Source: Dicyema japonicum (lineage: Eukaryota; Dicyemida; Rhombozoa; Dicyemidae). Taken from it: a stretch of 46,480 bases of DNA. The first letter of the stretch is position 1; the number at the start of each line of letters is the position of its first letter. Below the pieces are notes generated by a model that was not told the DNA's origin, made no database searches, and saw nothing but the letters and a program-made list of their open reading frames with translations. The stretch is taken from positions 1,384,579 to 1,431,058 of the forward strand of contig RDEW01000010.1 of assembly GCA_011109175.1 (NCBI GenBank). Reading direction: 5' to 3'. Position numbers and translations under genes: made by a program. Below, in pieces: positions 37,597 through 46,480 of this stretch.

Positions 37597-37622
37597 TTGT
37601 TTAGATTAATGAGGGTTTACTG
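37597..37622 (-). repeat. right terminal inverted repeat of pogo-like element
   Basis: Read on the minus strand from 37,622 it begins CAGTAAACCCTCATTAATCT; it is followed on the plus strand by TA (37,623-37,624). Confidence 0.75.
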
Positions 37623-37659
37623 TATTTTTAAAAACACAAGAATCACCGCTAAGTTAGAG

Positions 37660-38990
37660 AAGAACCACGTCTACTTGTTTATCTTAGTAGACTTCTCAAC
37701 TTTTCTTGATGTTCCTCCTGCGACCCAACGCACCTTCTAGACACTCGGGGAACATACCATTGCTTCGGGGGTATCATTTGTGTGACAGTTCCTTTCAAAA
37801 GAACCTCGAATGGTGTCGGCCGTAACAGGATAGCCGAGAAACGATTTAACTATCGCTTGGAAGTCTTTAGTTTTGTTTTAGATAGGCCCATACCCAATGC
37901 TGATTATTTATAGCTGATCATTAGTTGGACGTGGAGTGAGTTTATTGATGAGTTAAGTAACTTCCATAGTGACCCAGAAGAGTGTTTACAAAATTCAGTT
38001 TTCTTTGAGAGGAAGACATAGTGTTGTTGACGTGTTTGCTAAATGTCACGAATGAGTCGAACGTGACCCCCAAATTTTTACATAGAGTTGTGGAAAAATA
38101 CATTATTGAGGACTATAGTTGGTGTAGAGTTTTTTAATCTTCTATCGGAAGTAAATAAAGTTTTGGAGGACTTTTCAGAGCTTGTTGATAGTAAATTCTT
38201 CTCAAACCTAATTCTCAAGCTATCTAGTTAATCTTGCAGTAGACCAGAGGCTGCCTTGTATGTTGTCGAGGACGTGAAAATGTTCGATATTGAATCCGCA
38301 TAAGAAGTGGTCGATGAAAGCGACGAACTTTCTCCACTTTACATTCTTGTAGTCCGTGTAAAATATGTCTCTCCTAATAATGGACGCTTTTCCTGTAATC
38401 TTATTAAGTATAGAATTGTGATAGTATTCACGTCGTAAAGCAGCGACCAATTTGCGAGTGAGGCAAGCGTAAGATCTGGGGAGGACGTCCTGTCATTGGA
38501 TCTGTAAGGTATTCTGGTATTGGATAGGGGTTGTTCAAGGTGACTAGGTTTTCCAGAATGGGTAGCAAATGATTCCTCTTGTTATCTCCCGACTGATTTT
38601 CGAACCATGTCGATCGCTTTGCATTAAGATTTCCACATATTAATAAGTTATGGGTATCTTTGACGTCCAGCAGTGAGAGTTAAAATTTTTATAGCAAGAG
38701 TTGGTGGGGGTACACATATAAGTTCAAGATCGATAAGTTACCTGATAGTGTTAGTACCGTAGTGGCAATGAACTCAACGGGTGGTTAAATGTTTCGAATT
38801 TTGGTTATGAAAGTAAGGAATACATCTCTTGATGTGAGTGATGATACTCCCAGGCCGGCCAGTAGGTAGGTCTCATCGGATGACGTTGTATCCTGGGAAG
38901 GTGGGGTGAGTGAAAAGGGAGAGAGTTTGTGTCGTGTTTCTTCAAAATATTTCGGAGTTCCAACCCTTAACGATTTTTTCAAACGACATT
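37660..38990 (-). mobile_element. jockey-like LINE remnant, endonuclease plus RT end
   Basis: Minus-strand pieces in element order: an AP-endonuclease region with LLICGNLNAKRSTWFENQ (normally GDLNAKH; about 38,600-38,660) and NNPYPIPEYLTDP, then, after a probable internal deletion, a post-RT region with LGVTFDSFVTFSKHV-like sequence (about 38,030-38,080) and SQRKLNFVNTLLGHYGSY. Many stops and shifts. The catalytic Asp of the endonuclease 'GDLNA' is Asn here. The endonuclease wording resembles family B (GDLNAKHPLW), but family membership is uncertain. Confidence 0.6.
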
Positions 38991-39450
38991 CCTCAGGAAT
39001 CTTCTCTCTCCTCTGCTTCTTTTAACTTATTCATGCACGATGTGCCCCTTTAATACTGCTGACGTATGAAAATGATTAGGTCATCGCATGTAAAAACAGC
39101 TCAACTGAAAGACCAAGCTAGCCTTTTCTCACGACTCTTGAGACATTTGATTTGAAGAAAAGATTTTCAGTGTCTCCAAAAAGTCTTCTTATTCTATTTT
39201 TCTACGGATCATGGATAGAAGGAAAACTCAGTGTTCAGATTAAACAGATGATTGTTTCCAAAAGACTTGAAATGACTTTTGACCCAGTTTATTATGAAGA
39301 ATGTTCTACAAGTGTCTGAAAAAACTAAACTGTCTTAAGGCAATGGTCACGAATTGAAGTAAGAAAGGGTTTTCATCCATCATAAAGATAAGTGACAACG
39401 TCGTACAATACAAGTACATCTTAACCTTCTGCCGAATTAACCGCTTGGTT
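38960..39450 (+). pseudogene. LINE RT fragment
   Basis: A plus-strand stretch reads VPQESSLSSASFNLFMHDVPL, resembling the RT 'GVPQGS-x-LSP-x-LFNL-x-MHDLP' block, followed by LLTYENDLVIAC, a degraded '-YADD-' block. Further weak frames run to about 39,450. It starts where the minus-strand LINE remnant begins, so the two elements lie back to back. Confidence 0.38.
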
Positions 39451-39766
39451 AACAGGTCTAGCGTAGTTAAAGGAAAAAATAAAGCACAAATAAGATAAAC
39501 TCAGTTCAATCATGAGTTCTGCCTTTCATCCAGGAATTTTCAAAATGTTACTCATGTAACCAATAATTGACATATTTTAATAACTTTTAAGCATTTTTGA
39601 ATTAATAAAAACATCAGATACACATAATTTTCGATTTTAGGAGTATTCAAAGTGGATTAACACTATCTCATTATTTCGATCAATTATTAATTGTCTAGTT
39701 GACTTTGATCCCAATAAAAGTGTTAATAAGTTGATAATAAAACAATTGTTAGACAAAAGAAACAAA
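39451..39766. other. AT-rich spacer
   Basis: No feature recognised. It separates the LINE debris from the gene pair at 39,767-41,537. Confidence 0.3.
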
Positions 39767-40054
39767 TCAGACACCAGCTTCCAAGAGACGGTGAGCATTG
39801 CTGCAAATAATGGTAATTCCGAGACGTTCGCGTAATTTATTTACCTGGTGGTCCGGTTTTTTGAATTTTTCCCAGAATTGTAGTCTTAACATCTGGAAAT
39901 GATCCATAAATTTGACTCCAAATGTAGGTGATGAGATGGAGTACTTTTTAGGCAACCAGTGATTATTCAGAAGGAAGAGTTTTGGATTTTTCAATTCTCG
40001 TAATAGACAGACAGAAGCCTTTAAGTTTGTGCAATTAGAACCAAAAACACTCAT
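39767..40054 (-). CDS. hypothetical protein, 95 residues
   Basis: An uninterrupted ATG-to-stop frame just 55 bp downstream of the ARP3 stop codon on the same strand. The protein is basic and rich in Leu, Phe and Lys (HWLPKKYSI, RLQFWEKFKKPDHQ), with no signal peptide or clear membrane segment. The last third could be interrupted by an intron: a GT follows the KPDHQ codons and a CAG lies 44 bases on, so the end is uncertain. I do not recognise a family. The closeness to ARP3 raises the possibility of co-transcription, but it may be chance or an exon of a larger gene. Confidence 0.35.
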   Translation of the reverse strand: MSVFGSNCTNLKASVCLLRELKNPKLFLLNNHWLPKKYSISSPTFGVKFMDHFQMLRLQFWEKFKKPDHQVNKLRERLGITIICSNAHRLLEAGV

Positions 40055-40108
40055 TTACCAAAACAAAGTTAGAGATTATTGAAAAATAATTTAAATAAAT
40101 ATTCCAAA

Positions 40109-41537
40109 TTAGCAAAGTAATCCAAAAATTGCATTATTTCGGCAAATAGCTGGTCCATGTTCTTGATAATCCGTCCGCTTATGAACGACGGTATTAAATT
40201 CAGGCTATAAACAAATTTCAAAACAATAATACAGTAGAAGCCATCATTGAACTTCCGAAATAGACGGCATATTGCTGCCTTGAATGAGCTGTAACTGTAA
40301 CCTCGGGCGCTTTGCTCTATAATGAATATGACAAATAAATACTGTCGAAGAATAGCGATTTTCGATATTCTTCTTGAGATCTTGATCAATTCGCCTGTGC
40401 AAATTTTGATAAATAGTAGAACCACCACTCATAACAACATTCTAGTGAAAATAAAGACAAAACAACATTGAGGAGTCCTCTTCTCACGTCGAATGGACAA
40501 GAATAAACAGAATCAACAATAAGCGAATCAAGTGAAGCTGTAAATTCAGGATTATAAATTTCTGGTCGAAAAAATAATTCTGAGCCCAAAAATCGTTCAT
40601 ATGACATATCAAACGTAAAAGGGACGTTGTTGACGTTATTTATTCCATTATAAGTTCTTATTACTTTATGAGGTTCAGTTTCGAGTTTTTTGAACTCTGT
40701 TACAATATTTCTTCCTGTGTATCCGTGTAATTCCTAAATCTTCTTAAGCATATATCAACCTTAACATTCTTAGCAACATCATAAAGGCATTCCGGGGGAA
40801 TTCCATTTTCTCGTTCTCTAATCAACTGTTGGGTAAATGAAGTCATTTCTGTGCCAGCAATCGGCAAATAACGCATGCTTGTACCTATGGAGTATCCCAA
40901 GACCTTTCGAAAATAAGTAAGACAAGATTTCATACCACAGGGATAATGTGAGTCAAACCATGCCCGGAGTCTATTACAATTCCAGTTGTTGGACGGTCAG
41001 TTGCTGCCCTTTTAGTCCAGGAAGCAGGTCAAAGCCATTAGAGCTTGCATTCCAATATAAATGCCACCGACTTCAAATGTCTCAAACATTAATTCGGCCA
41101 AGAATTCTCTGTTTTCTGGAGTATTCAAGGGAGGTTCAGTCTTACATTAATAAAATATAAAAACAAGGAAAAAATAATGCAGAGATGGATCCACAGAAAG
41201 GTAAGAGTAAATGATGGAACTCATCATCTTCTCGTAAAGTGTATAGTCATTGATAAGACCATTTTTCATAGGTGACTTATTTTTAATAATAATTATAACT
41301 TTTTGATAAGCTTTTGAATAGGCAGATAATTCGTCACCAATAGCAAAATCCAAATCTGACAATACTTTTGAAGATGAGCCAATTGTGTTACGTCCCTTAG
41401 TTTCTCGAATTCCCACATATGATGGGATTATAAACTGTGGTTGATCCGTTCCGGCAAATCCAATTTTTGTTCGTCTACAGATTAGACAAATAGTGTGACC
41501 CTGTCCCAACGTCAATGACACATGGTATGGTATTCAT
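40109..41537 (-). CDS. ACTR3: actin-related protein 3 (Arp2/3 complex)
   Basis: Arp3 is one of the two actin-like subunits of the Arp2/3 complex, which nucleates branched actin filaments. ATG at 41,537 opens [13 protein letters not shown], the first phosphate-binding loop, and then [16 protein letters not shown]. Later blocks are [38 protein letters not shown] (second phosphate loop), [58 protein letters not shown] and a terminal [13 protein letters not shown], ending at 40,109-40,111. The wording is Arp3, not actin or Arp2. At least eight introns of about 24-32 bp are inferred. The frame jumps by one base at about 41,024-41,031 (between QALMAL and SWTKRAATD), with no splice sites there. Length is about 400 residues, close to the family norm. 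Confidence 0.93.
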
Positions 41538-41880
41538 TATTATCAAATGACTCAATAAAAATAATTATTTTAAAAATAGTAATAAATATAATTAATTTTA
41601 TTATTTTTTTATTTTTATCTAATGATAAATATTGTTTTAATTTTAAAACTAAAACATGTTTTTTTTCTCTACTTCTTGTTTTTTTAATCTTTTTCTTGCT
41701 TGTATATCCCTGATACAATCCAGTTCAGAAATGATAAATCACTGATGAGGGCCCCTCTTGTTACTTCCAGAAGCATCGCAGATGCGTTGAACCTCAGACA
41801 GAAATGGGCAGAGATTATATCACGAAACCATTTCAATTTGGTCCTGCATTTATTACATTCGCGGCATCCGGTAAACTTTT
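41538..41880. other. region upstream of ARP3, no gene recognised
   Basis: Open frames on both strands here are low-complexity (poly-Ile/Phe/Lys) and not protein-like. It presumably holds the ARP3 promoter. A less AT-rich part at 41,700-41,870 is not assignable. Confidence 0.3.
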
Positions 41881-41980
41881 TTAACTCAATAAAAAACATA
41901 TTGTTCATTTTTAGAGTGCAATTAAGATTTTTAACTCAATAAAATCACATTGTTCACGTTTAAAGTGTAAATAAAAAATC
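41881..41980 (+). repeat. tandem duplication, two units of about 50 bp
   Basis: Both units begin TTAACTCAATAAAA and share ATTGTTCA and a TTTA(A/G)AGTG core. They differ at several positions, so the duplication is not recent. Confidence 0.6.
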
Positions 41981-42064
41981 AATATCTTAAGGTAAAAATA
42001 AAGTAATTATTAATTGTAGCGTAGCGTTATGTGGTCCAGCAATTCAAAAAATTCAAAAGGATTT

Positions 42065-42260
42065 GGCAAAGCCGGGTTCATAGTGGTTAGGTGTCGGGCT
42101 TAAGTTGCTTAGGTTACGGGTTCGAATCTCGCTGCTGTTCACCTTGGTGGAAGGTTCCACGCATCTACGATGCAGAAAGAGTTTGACGAGTGACGCCGTC
42201 ATCAGTGGATACTCACTGCGGAACTGGATTGTCTAGAAAGGACACTCACACAAGAAAAAG
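42065..42260 (+). mobile_element. probable tRNA-derived SINE
   Basis: The 5' part looks like a degraded tRNA: TAGTGGTTAGG in the D-arm/A-box position and GGGTTCGAATCTC, a good B-box, about 45 bases later. Downstream is an unrelated body and an A-rich AAGAAAAAGAAAAAAAG tail. The flanks of the tRNA part do not pair as an acceptor stem, so it is not a working tRNA gene. Only one copy is in the window, so the repeat nature is inferred. Confidence 0.45.
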
Positions 42261-42334
42261 AAAAAAAGAAGTGATGATCATTCCTTGGTTCTACGATTAG
42301 TTAAAATTAACTGTTCTTTACTTAAATAAAGTGT

Positions 42335-44336
42335 GTGTCCTGCCTATGCGGAGCTATAAATACTATGGCTCTCGTGAAAAGGCTTTATTATTGGCAACCC
42401 CGAGGGCTTTTAATGCCCTCCCGAAAAGGACCATTAGACCCTTTCCTCTCGGAGTCATTATCGACTCCCGGCGATGTGCTTCAAAAAAGTCCAAACATTC
42501 CCGGCGAAAACCCTCAGCCCACTGTGGAGAAAGAAATTTACTGCTCTCCAATTGAACATCAACGGAATTAAAGGCAAGGTCAGGGAACTCTGTTCAATCC
42601 TGGCAAATCAGAAAATCGACGTGGCCATGATTCAAGAAACTAAACTACGCATGAATGATCCCACTCCTTCATTCCCTGGATACGAGGCTATCAGGATGAA
42701 CCGTAAAAAGAGAAGAGGGGTGGAATACTTACTCTATTTAAAAAGAACCTGAAATGCAGAGACATTACTTCGGAAGTGAGGAAACTTGTTAAAAATGACG
42801 AGGCTACTGAGGCAATTGGAATCTCGCTTGGGACAACGAAAGGAAGTCTGTGCCTCGTGAATATCTATTTGCCTCTTCCCGGCTCCTACCCAAAGGACTT
42901 TGTTATTCCAAAACTATCAAGATTGGCTATCTACGAGGAGATCATCATATGTGGAGATTTAAACGCAAAGCACCCATTATGGTTGTTAACCCAACAGGCT
43001 GAAACGAGAGGGAAGCTATTGTTATTGAAATCGGACTCCCTAACGATACTGAACGATCCAGGGAAAAATACAAGGACCCCACTCAGAGAGACGGATCAGC
43101 CTACCTACCGGATGTAACACTGCTCATCGTCGCTTTTATCAAAAATTGATTGGTCTACAAAACAAGAAGCGACCATAATCCAATTGTGATGAATTGTATC
43201 GCGCAATCTCTGATGATAGACAGAAGAATTGTTACTTGGACAGCTTCAAATCGCTAGAAAAAGCGATCAAATAATTTACTTGCACAATCCTAGAAGCAAG
43301 ATCATTGGCTATTCCCAAGCATCGTCTAAATTTCTCTAATGGTCGAGGGAAGTCGGCATTGATCAAAGAAAGAAATCACCTCAAAAAATCTAATTGGATC
43401 ACATTAAAAACGAAACTCCGGATCGGAGCTCTAAACAATGAAATAAAGCCCAGAGAGTTCAAGGCCCAGAAATTGAAGTGGAATCGGATTCTTACAAAGG
43501 TAAATCGCAACCATAGTACCAAAGAAGTGTGGAAAGCCATCCGAAATGTTGCAAAGGGAGAAGAAACTTCCCCCGAGGATGACTTTTTAACGAGACGTTA
43601 ACAATTTGATAAAATTCTACACAAAAATTTCGTACAAAAAACACAGGAAGTCGGAAGTGCTTCTCTTTTCACGCAGAAAACTGAAGAAGGATTCTAACCC
43701 AGTTTACTTCTCGGATAAGGACGTGAAGAATGCGCTGCGTTTTACAAGAACAACGTACTCTACCGGTCCCGACAACATTCCAGTAGTGTTATTGAAGAAC
43801 CTTTGAGATATAGGAGTCGGTTTTCTAACGTCGATTTCAACTATTCAATTAATTAAAATGTAATACCGTTGTTATGGAAGCAAGCCAACATCCGACCTTT
43901 ACTGAAACCTGGAAAACCTAAGGAAGATCCGGCATCATTTAGACCTGTGTCATTGTTATGTTCCGTATCGAAAATCTTGGAGAGGCTTGTACTTGGGGGA
44001 ATCAAGGCTTTCTTACCAGAAAAGGATTTTCAACACGGATTCAAGAGCGATTGTTCTACATCAACGTACATAGAATTTAACCAACTTCATTAGAGATTGA
44101 TTTTCAAACAAACCAAGGCATTTGAAAACAATCTTATGTTTCATTGATATTAACAAAGCCTTTGATTCTATTTCGAGAAAAATATTATCAAAGAAAATTT
44201 TCCAGTCCGAGATCCCGGGGAAACTTAAACTTTGGATAACAAATTTCTTAAGTGGACGGAGGGGACATGTATGCCTCGGATGACTGAAATCAGTCACGCT
44301 TCTTCTCCCAAACGGTGTCCCTCAAGGATCTTTCTA
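42335..44336 (+). mobile_element. LINE family B, 5' part with endonuclease, 3' missing
   Basis: Plus-strand non-LTR element. AP endonuclease: LQLNINGIKGKVRELC and MIQETKL (about 42,550-42,650), LVNIYLPLPGSYP, ICGDLNAKHPLW (near 42,960) and TRSDHNPIVM (near 43,170). Linker 43,300-43,700, then RT: STGPDNIPVVLLKN, KPGKPKEDPASFRPVSLLC, CFIDINKAFDSI, LWITNFLSGRRG and finally NGVPQGS, after which the sequence stops resembling an element at about 44,336. Several stops and shifts are present. Upstream, 42,335-42,390 resembles a family A 3' end (ATGGCTCTCGTGAAA). Confidence 0.85.
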
Positions 44337-44589
44337 AAATGAAAAGTAAATAAAAAGCAAACTATTATTTTTAATTTTGTCTGTATTTTTGTTTGAAAGT
44401 AATCGCGTTAATATGATTTTCCTTTAATTTTTTTAAAAATATTCGATAGATTTTTCATGTTTAGACGAATGCTTGGTTCGCAAAATGGTACAATAGCATT
44501 GATGGCTCCATTGCTGTATTTGGCTAACACTATGACTTTGTTTTATCACTAAGACTTTGGATAAAGACAGATGATAAAATTTGATTTGG
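44337..44589. other. AT-rich spacer between two retroelements
   Basis: No gene recognised. A plus-strand open piece at 44,465-44,550 does not match a known family. This is where the family B element loses its 3' half. Confidence 0.3.
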
Positions 44590-46320
44590 TAATTTTATTA
44601 AGGAAAGAATAGAGTAAACGGTTATATAGCCTGACTATGTGGTTATTCCCTCTCGAGATTTGCTCAAATAACCAGCAGCGCTCACGAGGGTCTCCTGTTC
44701 GTGTAGCGATCCGATTCCCTAGACGACTTAAGAATTCCAGCGTCGCAGACACAAGGGAACTAGATGTCTCAACGGCGAGTGGCACAAACAAAAATCCTTG
44801 GGTAGGACCGCGTACTTTTCTCATTTCATCTTCTCGGCCTTCTCAGCTGCAGAACAGGTTCCAGAGGCACTCTGGAGTAGGCTGCAAAAGGCAAACGTGT
44901 CGGTGCAGGTAACGTCCCAGAAAATAGATTTCCCGGCTTCAAAAGGGAATATTGTCATCCCATCTGATCGTTTCCCGTCTCGCCTGCAAAGACCGACTGG
45001 TTCGAGCATGGAGGGGTGTCCGGCGGCGTTAAAAGTTCGCCTAACGACTTCGTTCAAGGCCATGTGTCTAGAAAATCACCTGCACTCTTTCAGGAGAAAG
45101 GGTGTAGGCCAAAACTGGTTTCCGCAACGGCACGGATGTAGAACACAGACTTTTAATCCCATTAGCGATGATAGATATGAAGAGAGAGAAAGGTCCACTG
45201 GGTTGCGAATTCCAAGTCCACCAAGTCTTACTGGCACCGTGGCTTGCTTCCATGAGTAATCTTCGAACCGGACGTTGAAGATACGTTCTGCTGTTGTACG
45301 GAAAATCCCGTTAATATCTGCGAGTTGATCATACTGGGTGAAATAGGAAGCAGTCCTCAGGACATATGTAAGCGTCTGTATGTTGAGACTGTTATTTAGG
45401 AGGATTAATGCTGTATGAATGTCAAGTAGACACAAGCGGTCCAGAGTCTCTCTGAGTAACAGTTGTTTTTTCACGCATAGCTCTTCTTATTGCAATTATG
45501 GTGATTGGGGATCCGAGGAATATAAGTTCTTCATCGGGTGTGGAAATACTTCCAGGCAGTAAATTTCCGAAACATGACAAAGGTTTTGAATACTTCTCTT
45601 CTGATAGTCTGCAATTGTAGATTTCGCATTTAATGCAATTTACTTCCAGTCCAGCTTCCAACAGTGCTGGACTTATAACTTCCAATTCCCGTAAAACAGT
45701 ATCCGGGGGTCCTCCTAAAACCGCATCATCCAGATACTATAGGTTGAGGGGCGTGCGCGAAGTTTGGTGATTTTCTCTATTGCAGGACAAAACAATAGGG
45801 GATCTCCCTGTTGCACTCCAGAATACGAATGGATTGAGTAATGCCCGAAAAGTAAAAATGAAAGTAGGCTGTATGACTGACTCACAAATTCGAAAATATT
45901 ATGGCAATTCTCAACACACGCCTCCATGATATTGTCCCTCCTTAGACTATTGAAGGGGTTCTTGGTGTCCAGTTTAACCATCTTCTATACTGCGGTTTAT
46001 GAATGTCCTCACTGAATGGACAACGGCCTCGCATCCCAAGAAAATACCGACGCCTACTTGAGGTAGGTTCAAGAATTTTGTGACGAGTGGAATAGAATAT
46101 CTGGAGGCAATTTTAGCAGCCAGTTTTCTGAAGACAAACCCGACCGCAACTGGTTGTACTCCGCCGCTTTTCTTATCGAAGGCTATCAAATTGGCGGAGA
46201 ACAGGACATAGCAGATAACTTCGGGAAGAACTCCAGACAGGATCCGGTTATAAGTGAAGTAATTGAATTCGTAAGACGAAGTCCCTGGTACCTTACAGAT
46301 CCGCGCTTCCAATCTCTGAC
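44590..46320 (-). mobile_element. family C retroelement, second copy, 5'-truncated
   Basis: Minus-strand copy of the PHD/YLDD element. Landmarks: LIAFDKKSGGVQPVAVG, LGCEAVVHSVR, KLDTKNPFNSLRR, VQQGDPL, YLDDAVLGGPPDTVLRELE near 45,730, GLEVNCIKCEIYN, VRLGGLGIRNP, and the nuclease domain with LCRRDGKRSDGMTIFPFEAG and WDVTCTDTF, ending in RTGDPRERCWLFEQIS. Frames change several times. The RPD of the nuclease motif is RSD here. The N-terminal PHD region is missing; the match stops at about 46,320. Confidence 0.8.
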
Positions 46321-46480
46321 AAGCCGACAGGACTTTTACTAATTGATTTTTATTTAATTAAACAATAAATTCTAAATTCCATCGCCCAAAAATATAAAAC
46401 GCCTAGGTTGAGAAACAATGAATGTGCAATTTTTGGTGATGGGTAATTAAAACAATTTCTATCAAAGTTGATTCTTTATC
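46321..46480. other. AT-rich flank, nothing recognised
   Basis: The window ends in AT-rich DNA with no visible gene. Confidence 0.3.

Larger units (their letters stand above)
31913..37622 (+). mobile_element. pogo/Tigger-like DNA transposon with nested LINEs
   Basis: Terminal inverted repeats start CAGTAAATCCCCATTAATCC (left) and, read from the other end, CAGTAAACCCTCATTAATCT (right), 17 of 20 identical. Both are flanked by TA, the target duplication of the Tc1/mariner superfamily, and the sequence type is that of pogo/Tigger elements. A DDE transposase remnant lies at about 33,700-34,130, and more AT-rich, stop-filled sequence at 37,110-37,560. The element has been split by an RTE-type LINE (32,190-33,655) and a family C retroelement (34,174-37,105). 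Without these two the transposon would be about 1.3 kb, so it was probably already deleted internally. Confidence 0.75.

Noticed and set aside
41512-41942. ORFs rich in Ile, Lys and Phe upstream of ARP3
   Set aside because: Composition follows from AT-rich repeats; both strands are open; no domain seen.
42065-42135. Possible tRNA gene
   Set aside because: The B-box is good but the 5' and 3' flanks do not form an acceptor stem and the anticodon arm is not evident; better explained as a SINE head.
1-46480. CRISPR array, bacterial operon or phage-type system
   Set aside because: No regular spaced repeats and no prokaryotic genes; spliceosomal introns throughout show a eukaryotic nuclear sequence.

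Overview
This is AT-rich eukaryotic nuclear DNA from an animal. Its most telling trait is intron size: in every conserved gene the introns are about 19 to 45 bases long, mostly 22 to 30, start with GT and end with TAG, AAG or CAG. This, an axonemal dynein, and many LINE-like elements fit a dicyemid mesozoan, a group known for tiny introns. That assignment is an inference; an orthonectid or another compact-intron metazoan is possible.

Layout. 1-1,900: decayed R2-like LINE pieces (-). 2,507-3,596: an AAGAB-like gene (-) with a possible small gene after it. 3,660-6,057: a 5'-truncated LINE (family A, -) next to a 3' piece of a second LINE (family B, +). 6,737-22,331: one complete axonemal dynein heavy chain gene (-) of the DNAH2 type with dozens of tiny introns. 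22,500-24,560: LINE debris. 24,801-26,557: PTPMT1 (-) and an HMG20A/B-type gene (+), divergent, with 94 bp between start codons. 26,640-28,440: a decayed family C retroelement (+). 29,459-30,464: inositol monophosphatase (+). 30,560-39,450: a transposon nest. A pogo/Tigger-like DNA transposon (31,913-37,622) carries inside it an RTE-type LINE (+) and an almost full-length family C element (-) encoding a PHD finger, a reverse transcriptase with a YLDD active site and a C-terminal restriction-like nuclease. 39,767-41,537: a hypothetical ORF and the actin-related protein 3 gene (-). 41,881-46,320: a 50-bp tandem duplication, a probable tRNA-derived SINE, a family B LINE (+) lacking its 3' end, and another family C copy (-).

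The host genes are unrelated housekeeping and ciliary functions: inner-arm dynein for motile cilia, Arp2/3 actin nucleation, mitochondrial cardiolipin synthesis, inositol recycling, LSD1-CoREST-linked chromatin, and clathrin-adaptor assembly. Apart from the PTPMT1/HMG20 divergent pair there is no sign of functional clustering. Several otherwise well-conserved genes, and the youngest-looking LINE, are broken only by single-base indels, mostly deletions in or near short homopolymers. This looks more like residual assembly error than gene death, but raw reads would have to decide.
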